From: Pseudideonella sakaiensis
Lineage (GTDB): Bacteria > Pseudomonadota > Gammaproteobacteria > Burkholderiales > Burkholderiaceae_C
Direction of reading: 5' to 3'
DNA length: 64,000 nt
Assembly (NCBI RefSeq): GCF_001293525.1
Contig: NZ_BBYR01000045.1
Span: forward strand, 54,737 to 118,736
This document shows positions 59,208 through 64,000 of the stretch, piece after piece (positions within the stretch are counted from its first letter, which is position 1; each line of letters starts with the position of its first letter). The notes beneath the pieces were generated by a model that saw only the letters and a program-made list of their open reading frames with translations, did not search any database and was not told the origin of the DNA. Both the position numbers and the translations under genes were made by a program.

Positions 59208-59714
59208 GTGCGCATCGCGATCCCCAGCTTCATCGGCGAGTTCCCGCGCCTGGCGCCCCAGCGGCTGCCGGAGAACGCCGCGCAGGTCGCCACGAACGCG
59301 CGGCTGCAAAGCGGCGACCTGCAGGCCTGGCGCCAGTACCTGCTGGCGACCACCCTTGCCAACGGCGGCGCGGTGCAGACCATCTACCGGCTCAACGGCG
59401 CCTGGCTGAGCTGGGAGCAGGACGTCGATGTCGCGCGCGGCATCGTCGCCGGCGACACCACGTTCCGCGCCTACATCACGGCGCCCGGGCTCTACGCGAC
59501 GCCGCGGTGGACGAACTACGCGCTGGCGACCACCGGCGCGGCGCCGTACCCCGTCACGACGAGGCCGCTGGGCGTGCCGTCGCCCGATGCGGCACCAACC
59601 CTCGAGCTCGGCATCGACCCCACGCCGACCACCTACTCGATCGACGTGCAGGACAACGGGGATGAACTGGCCCAGAGCTGGCTGTCGAGCCCGCAGCGGC
59701 CGTTCTCGGACTGA
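59208..59714 (+). CDS. Tail-tip family protein, N-terminal half
   Basis: 168 residues from GTG. MRIAIPSFIGEFPRLAPQRL and NAAQVATNARLQSGDLQAWR match the N-terminus of a ~550-residue phage tail protein family; the matching C-terminal half is in the next ORF in the same frame, separated by one TGA (59712-59714) and 9 bases. Readthrough or a nonsense mutation is possible. Confidence 0.65.
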   Translation: MRIAIPSFIGEFPRLAPQRLPENAAQVATNARLQSGDLQAWRQYLLATTLANGGAVQTIYRLNGAWLSWEQDVDVARGIVAGDTTFRAYITAPGLYATPRWTNYALATTGAAPYPVTTRPLGVPSPDAAPTLELGIDPTPTTYSIDVQDNGDELAQSWLSSPQRPFSD

Positions 59715-59723
59715 GCGAGCACC

Positions 59724-61583
59724 ATGGCTTTCAGCGCAGAAACCCGCCAGATCCCGGGCTCCGACCCCGACGGCCCCTGCTACGAGCTGGCTTGGCAGGA
59801 CAACACCGGCGGCCCGATCCCGTGCTTCATCGCGCGCGACTTCAACGTCGGCCAGGCCGCGGTGGCCGAGTTCACCGCGGACTGGAAGGTCAACGACGTC
59901 GCCGGCCGCAGCCGCGCCGGCTTCGGCATGCTGCGCTCGGCCGAGGGCGCCGGCATCGCGGTTGTGGTCGACAACCTCGGCGGCGGCAGCTGGTCCCTGT
60001 CCATCGGCGTCTGCGACACCTGGTCCCAGTACGGGAGCATGGTGGCCACCGTCGGCTCACTGCCCACCCTGGTGGCCGGGAGCAAGTTCCGCATCCACCT
60101 GAAGGCCACGGTCAACGAAGACGACAGCACGCGCGTGGTCGCCACCGTGCGCACGACCGCCGACGTCGACATCGGCTCGGTGACCGCGACGCTCAACGTG
60201 GCGCGCGGCGACTACTTCGGCTTCTACGGCACATTCGAGCAGCTCGGCGGGACCTCCACGATGCGGATCTACTCCGCCCGCGTGCAGGCCTCTGGCTCCA
60301 CGAACTACGTCGCGCAGCCGACGGCCACCAGCTACGTCTACCGCTTCGTGAACGACCTCGGTGAGGCCTCGGCGCCCGGCCCGGCGAGCGCCACGGTGCT
60401 GCGGCCCGACGGGGTCTCGGTGACGGTGACGACCCCGACGGCCGTGCCGCTGGGCACCGATCCCGACTACCAGATCGTGGCGAAGCAGCTCTTCCGGGCC
60501 GTCAACGGCGCCAGCGGCACGGTCTTCGTGCTGGTGGCCGAGATCCCGCTGGCGCAGGCCGACTTCGTCGACACGCTCGACGACACCGCGATCGCCGACA
60601 ACGAGGTGCTCGACACCGCCGAGGATGACCTCCCGCCGGCCGACCTGCAGGGCATCCTGGCGCTGCCGAACGGGATCATGGCCGGCTTCCGGCGCAACCA
60701 GCTCTGCCTTTCCGGAGCCGGGCGGCCGCACGGCTGGCCGGTGCGCTTCCGGCTGCCCACCGACGTCGACATCGTGGCGATCGCCAACATCGACAACACC
60801 GTCGTGATCGGCACCAGGGCCCACGTCTACACGGCCACCGGCAACGAGCCCGGCAGCTACTCGATGAGCAAGCCCGGCGCGGCGCAGGCCTGCACGTCGA
60901 AGCCCAGCATGGTGAACCTGCCGGGCTTCGGGGTCGTGTTCGCGTCGCCCGACGGCTTCATGGCCTGCGCCGGCTCGGCCGGCGACGTCCGCAACATCAG
61001 CGAGGGCTTCTTCAGCCGCCGGCAGTGGCAGGCGCTGGATCCCACCTCGGTGCGCTGCGAGGTGCACGACGGCATGCTCTTCTTCTGGACCACCGGAGGC
61101 GGCGCCCGGGGCTGGATCCTCGATCCGCGCGCCAACGGCTTCGGCCTGGTGCGGCTGTCGGCCCACGCGGCGGCCTCGCACGTCGACGCGCTGAACGACG
61201 CCCTGTTCCTGCGCCTGTCGGCGAACGCCGAGCCCACCGACGCCGACCTGCCGCTGGCGAGCACGGCCGTCGCGCCCAACGGCCAGCGGGTCTACGAGTT
61301 CGACGCCGGCGCCTCGGACATGGTCTACGTCTACCGCGGCCGCCTCAACGAGCTGCCGCGCGACGCCGCGATGATCTACGCGCGGGTGCGCGCCGCCGGC
61401 TACGCCAACCTGGTGGTCCGGTTCTACGCCGACGGGGTGCTGGTCAAGAAGAAGGTGGTGAGCTCGGACGCGCTGTTCACGCTGCCGGCGCCCGAGGACG
61501 CCGCGGCCTGGGAGATCGAGCTCATGGGGACTTCCACGGTGCGCAGCGCCGCGGCGGCCGAAGACGCGCTCGAGCTGACCTGA
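59724..61583 (+). CDS. Tail-tip family protein, C-terminal part with inserted lectin-like domain
   Basis: 619 residues. The first ~190 form a concanavalin-like domain (FGFYGTFEQLGGTSTMRIYS); then the family core resumes (TSYVYRFVNDLGEASAPGPA, LALPNGIMAGFRRNQLCLSG, beta-propeller-like to KPSMVNLPGFGVVFASPDGF). Same reading frame as the upstream half. No Shine-Dalgarno is evident at 59724 (GCGAGCACC precedes it). Confidence 0.68.
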   Translation: MAFSAETRQIPGSDPDGPCYELAWQDNTGGPIPCFIARDFNVGQAAVAEFTADWKVNDVAGRSRAGFGMLRSAEGAGIAVVVDNLGGGSWSLSIGVCDTWSQYGSMVATVGSLPTLVAGSKFRIHLKATVNEDDSTRVVATVRTTADVDIGSVTATLNVARGDYFGFYGTFEQLGGTSTMRIYSARVQASGSTNYVAQPTATSYVYRFVNDLGEASAPGPASATVLRPDGVSVTVTTPTAVPLGTDPDYQIVAKQLFRAVNGASGTVFVLVAEIPLAQADFVDTLDDTAIADNEVLDTAEDDLPPADLQGILALPNGIMAGFRRNQLCLSGAGRPHGWPVRFRLPTDVDIVAIANIDNTVVIGTRAHVYTATGNEPGSYSMSKPGAAQACTSKPSMVNLPGFGVVFASPDGFMACAGSAGDVRNISEGFFSRRQWQALDPTSVRCEVHDGMLFFWTTGGGARGWILDPRANGFGLVRLSAHAAASHVDALNDALFLRLSANAEPTDADLPLASTAVAPNGQRVYEFDAGASDMVYVYRGRLNELPRDAAMIYARVRAAGYANLVVRFYADGVLVKKKVVSSDALFTLPAPEDAAAWEIELMGTSTVRSAAAAEDALELT

Positions 61584-63178
61584 TGGCGACCTCCGTGCCG
61601 CCAGCCGCGAAGCGGGGGCTCATCGCAGTCCCGACGCCGCGCGCGCTCGAGCTGCCAGCCGTCCAGCAGGCGATCGACAACATCCGCGAGAACCTGCGGC
61701 GGCTGCAGCAGCAGGTCGTCGACATCAACCAGCAGGCCGGCCAGACCGCGCTGACGCAGCAGGGCGGGTCGCAGACCATGGTCGGCATCCGCCAGGACCT
61801 GGCGCGGCTGCAGCGTGTCGTCGACGGCCTCGCCGCCGGCGGCGGCACCGATCCCGGCTCCATCCCTCCAGCGCCCGGGCCGGTCCTATGGTTCGAGGAC
61901 GGCGAGGACGGCGCCGATGGGCTGCCGGGCGTTCCGGCGCCGCCGGGCGGCCCGCCGGGCGATGCCGGAGCCCCAGGCGCGCCCGGGCTCGACGGCGTGC
62001 CTGGCATGCCCGGGGATGACGGGGACGATGGTGCCGACGGCATGCAGGGCCTGCAGGGCGACCAGGGACCTGCAGGCGCCCCTGGGCCCGCCGGCCCGCC
62101 CGGGGCCGATGGTGCCGCGGGTCCAGCCGGCGCGCCGGGCCCGGCCGGCCCAGCCGGCGCCGATGGCGCCGTGCTGCTGGCCGACCCGGACGACCCCGAG
62201 GAGCCCGCGATGCCGGCGATCCCGGCGCAGAACCTCGCCGAGTTCAGCGAGTTCGGCCGCGCCATCGCGATCGCCGATGGCTACCGCGCGGTGCAGGCGC
62301 TGCTGCAGCTTCTGACCGGCACCGATCCTGACCACGTGGTGCTGCACCGGCACCTGCGCGAGCTGGCCTACCTCGGCTGGGACGACCTCGTCGCGTTCTT
62401 CCAGCAGCAGTTCGCCACGCTCGGCCTGCCGCTGCCGCTGGATCCGGACGACGGTGAGGACGGCATGCCGGGCCCGCCGGGGCTCGATGGCGCCACAGGC
62501 GCCGCCGGCGCGCCAGGTGCGGACGGCGCGCCGGGCGCCGCAGGCGCGCCTGGCCCGGCCGGCCCGCCGGGTGCTGACGGCGCAGCCGGTGCTACTGGCG
62601 CCGCAGGTCCGGCCGGGCCGCCTGGCGCCGCCGGCGCGACCGGCGCCACGGGGGCGACAGGGGCGACCGGTGCCGCGGGCCCGGCGGGCGCCGACGGGAT
62701 CGGGATCCCAGGCGTCGACGGCGAGGACGGCGAGGACGCCGGCGGGCCGCTGCTGCCCGCCCAGCAGCAGGCCGACTTCAGCGAGCTCGGCCGCGCGCTG
62801 GTGGGCCTGCTGGGTTATCGCGACGTACAGGCGCTGCTCCAGCTGCTCACCGGCACCGACCCCGACAGCGTGGCCCTGCACCGCCACCTCGGCGCTGGAG
62901 CCTATGGCGACCTCCGCATCGGCCCCTGGGGCTCGGCCACGAACGCCACGCCGCCGACGATCACGAATGGCACGCAGGCGACGTTCACCGTTCCCGTGCC
63001 CGGCGCTGTCGTCGGAGACCTGGTGCTGCCGCCGGTGCTGGGGATCAGCCGCGCCGGCCTCACCGTCACGGCCGAGATCACCTCTGCCAACAGCGCGACG
63101 GTCGTCTACAGCAACACCACCGGCGGCAGCGTGACCCTGCTGTCGCACACCGTCACCGTCTACACCCTGAGGACCTGA
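61583..63178 (+). CDS. Collagen-like tail fibre protein
   Basis: 531 residues. A coiled-coil start (QQAIDNIRENLRRLQQQVVD) is followed by two Gly-X-Y collagen blocks (about 61921-62174 and 62464-62735), each followed by a 38-residue repeat module at 62243-62356 and 62777-62890 (FSE-GRA...QALLQLLTGTDPD). C-terminal beta domain (ATFTVPVPGAVVGDLVLPPV). Collagen triplets form trimeric shafts; a host-binding fibre is likely. Confidence 0.8.
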   Translation: MATSVPPAAKRGLIAVPTPRALELPAVQQAIDNIRENLRRLQQQVVDINQQAGQTALTQQGGSQTMVGIRQDLARLQRVVDGLAAGGGTDPGSIPPAPGPVLWFEDGEDGADGLPGVPAPPGGPPGDAGAPGAPGLDGVPGMPGDDGDDGADGMQGLQGDQGPAGAPGPAGPPGADGAAGPAGAPGPAGPAGADGAVLLADPDDPEEPAMPAIPAQNLAEFSEFGRAIAIADGYRAVQALLQLLTGTDPDHVVLHRHLRELAYLGWDDLVAFFQQQFATLGLPLPLDPDDGEDGMPGPPGLDGATGAAGAPGADGAPGAAGAPGPAGPPGADGAAGATGAAGPAGPPGAAGATGATGATGATGAAGPAGADGIGIPGVDGEDGEDAGGPLLPAQQQADFSELGRALVGLLGYRDVQALLQLLTGTDPDSVALHRHLGAGAYGDLRIGPWGSATNATPPTITNGTQATFTVPVPGAVVGDLVLPPVLGISRAGLTVTAEITSANSATVVYSNTTGGSVTLLSHTVTVYTLRT

Positions 63179-63179
63179 C

Positions 63180-64000
63180 ATGCCCGCGATGAAACCGGCC
63201 TTCCTCGCCGACTTCCGCAACTCGCGGCGCGTGCCGCCGCAGGTGATCGTGGCGCGGAACTCCCCGGAGTCCTACACCACCAGGCTCGGCGCACTGGCGC
63301 AGTCCGCGGCCAACGAGCCAAGCTTCACGCACGACCTGGTATCGCTGGCGTGCCTCGGGCTCTTGAACCAGGAGCAGCGCACGAATCTCGCGTTGCGCTC
63401 CCAGGAGTTCGACTCCGCTTCGTGGGCCAAGATCGCAGCGAGCATCGTGGCCGACGTGGGCCTAGCACCGGACGGCACGACGACAGCTGATCGGATCCAG
63501 GAAGACGCGACCAACAGCGCGCATGCCCTGCAGCAGAGCTTCACGATTGCATCGGGTGCCACGATCTGCGTCAGCATCCACGTGACCGAGCAGCCCGGCA
63601 GTGCCGCACGGTTCCTGCGTGTGCAGTTCACCGACACCCCAGGCACCAACGGCTTCCGGGTCGTGATCGATCCTGTCGCGGGGACGGCTTCCGGGGCGCA
63701 GGGAATAGGGTCAGGGACGCTGAGTTTCAGCGGCGTGGAGCGCGTGAGCGGCGGGTGGCGCGTGTGGGTCTCGGGTACTGCCGGGACCGCAACGGCGATG
63801 GTCATGACGCTGTTCATGCAGACGGTGGCCGCCGGCTCTGCGGTCTACACCGGCGACGGGACCAGCGGCGTCCGCGTGTGGGGAGCGCAGGTCGAGGCGG
63901 GCTCCGTCCCCACGAGCTACATCCCCACGGCCGGCAGCCAGATCACCCGCGCCGCGAACAGCCTGATCTTGAGCGGCAGCGAGTTCACCAGCCGCTACAA
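63180..64000 (+). CDS. Head-spike/tail fibre protein, start (continues past window)
   Basis: 273 codons to the window edge with no stop. NLALRSQEFDSASWAKIAAS, then APDGTTTADRIQEDA and EAGSVPTSYIPTAGSQITRA are typical of the beta-sandwich carbohydrate-like modules of phage fibres and spikes. ATG at 63180 directly follows the collagen-like gene. Cut off by the window end. Confidence 0.75.
   Translation, partial: MPAMKPAFLADFRNSRRVPPQVIVARNSPESYTTRLGALAQSAANEPSFTHDLVSLACLGLLNQEQRTNLALRSQEFDSASWAKIAASIVADVGLAPDGTTTADRIQEDATNSAHALQQSFTIASGATICVSIHVTEQPGSAARFLRVQFTDTPGTNGFRVVIDPVAGTASGAQGIGSGTLSFSGVERVSGGWRVWVSGTAGTATAMVMTLFMQTVAAGSAVYTGDGTSGVRVWGAQVEAGSVPTSYIPTAGSQITRAANSLILSGSEFTSRY

Larger units (their letters stand above)
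18193..64000. mobile_element. Prophage integrated at tRNA-Arg (left part; right end outside the window)
   Basis: A tyrosine integrase reading toward the tRNA 3' end, an excisionase-like gene, a leftward recombination operon, a repressor/Cro switch, a rightward replication module and a head/tail module form one temperate phage. The left boundary is set at the tRNA CCA; attL cannot be delimited because attR is not in view. Structural genes (P22-type portal and scaffold, N4-gp56/DUF4043-type capsid, no tape measure) suggest a short-tailed virion. Lysis genes are not seen. Confidence 0.93.

Noticed and set aside
18193..64000. CRISPR array, transposase or diversity-generating retroelement
   Set aside because: No regularly spaced direct repeats, transposase motif or reverse transcriptase was seen; a template/variable repeat could still lie beyond 64 kb.

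Overview
The window is high-GC DNA from a betaproteobacterium, most likely Burkholderiales. This rests on the flagellar flhA-flhF-flhG-fliA block and the argH / algZ-algR / ppc / hemC-hemD-hemX-hemY cluster. It joins about 18 kb of chromosome to the left 46 kb of a temperate phage integrated at a tRNA-Arg gene.

Chromosome (1-18.2 kb). The C-terminal two thirds of FlhA is followed by FlhF, a degenerate FlhG and sigma-28 FliA. Next come a membrane-anchored methyltransferase-like protein and a convergent lipoprotein hydrolase whose 3' ends overlap. ArgH is divergent from a LytS/AlgZ-type kinase and an AlgR-type LytTR regulator. PEP carboxylase is divergent from the haem operon hemCDXY. tRNA-Arg(ACG) closes the section.

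Prophage left arm (18.3-31.3 kb, minus strand). Transcribed leftward from a promoter at about 31.37-31.39 kb, this operon has many 4-8 nt stop/start overlaps. In transcription order it encodes a hypothetical protein, an acyl carrier protein, small membrane and Cys-rich proteins, an Fe-S PD-(D/E)XK nuclease, a RecT-like annealing protein, an SMC/SbcC-type ATPase, a DEDDh exonuclease, a TrpF-like TIM barrel, a Gp37/Gp68 (DUF5131) protein, a DnaJ-type zinc finger protein, an HNH nuclease, an excisionase-like protein and the tyrosine integrase.

Immunity region (31.37-33.1 kb). A short helix-turn-helix repressor heads a lysogenic operon of small membrane, secreted and lipoprotein genes, opposite a Cro-like gene. 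Four copies of the palindrome TCCC-N6-GGGA, in two pairs each with 23-bp spacing, sit on the two divergent early promoters.

Right arm (32.9-64 kb, plus strand). The early part carries an Arc-like protein, adenine and cytosine DNA methyltransferases, a PD-(D/E)XK protein, a DUF1376 replication protein with iteron-like repeats inside its gene (candidate origin), RusA and a Thg1-like tRNA polymerase. The virion part has putative ejection proteins, a large terminase interrupted by an intein, portal, scaffold, N4-gp56/DUF4043-type capsid, connector and tail-tip proteins, a collagen-like fibre and the start of a head-spike/tail fibre gene. No tape-measure or tail-tube gene is seen, which fits a short-tailed phage. 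Lysis genes and attR would lie beyond 64 kb.

The most unusual feature is the terminase intein. Its splicing blocks are intact and in frame with the terminase, but the HNH endonuclease lies between them in another reading frame with its own start signals.
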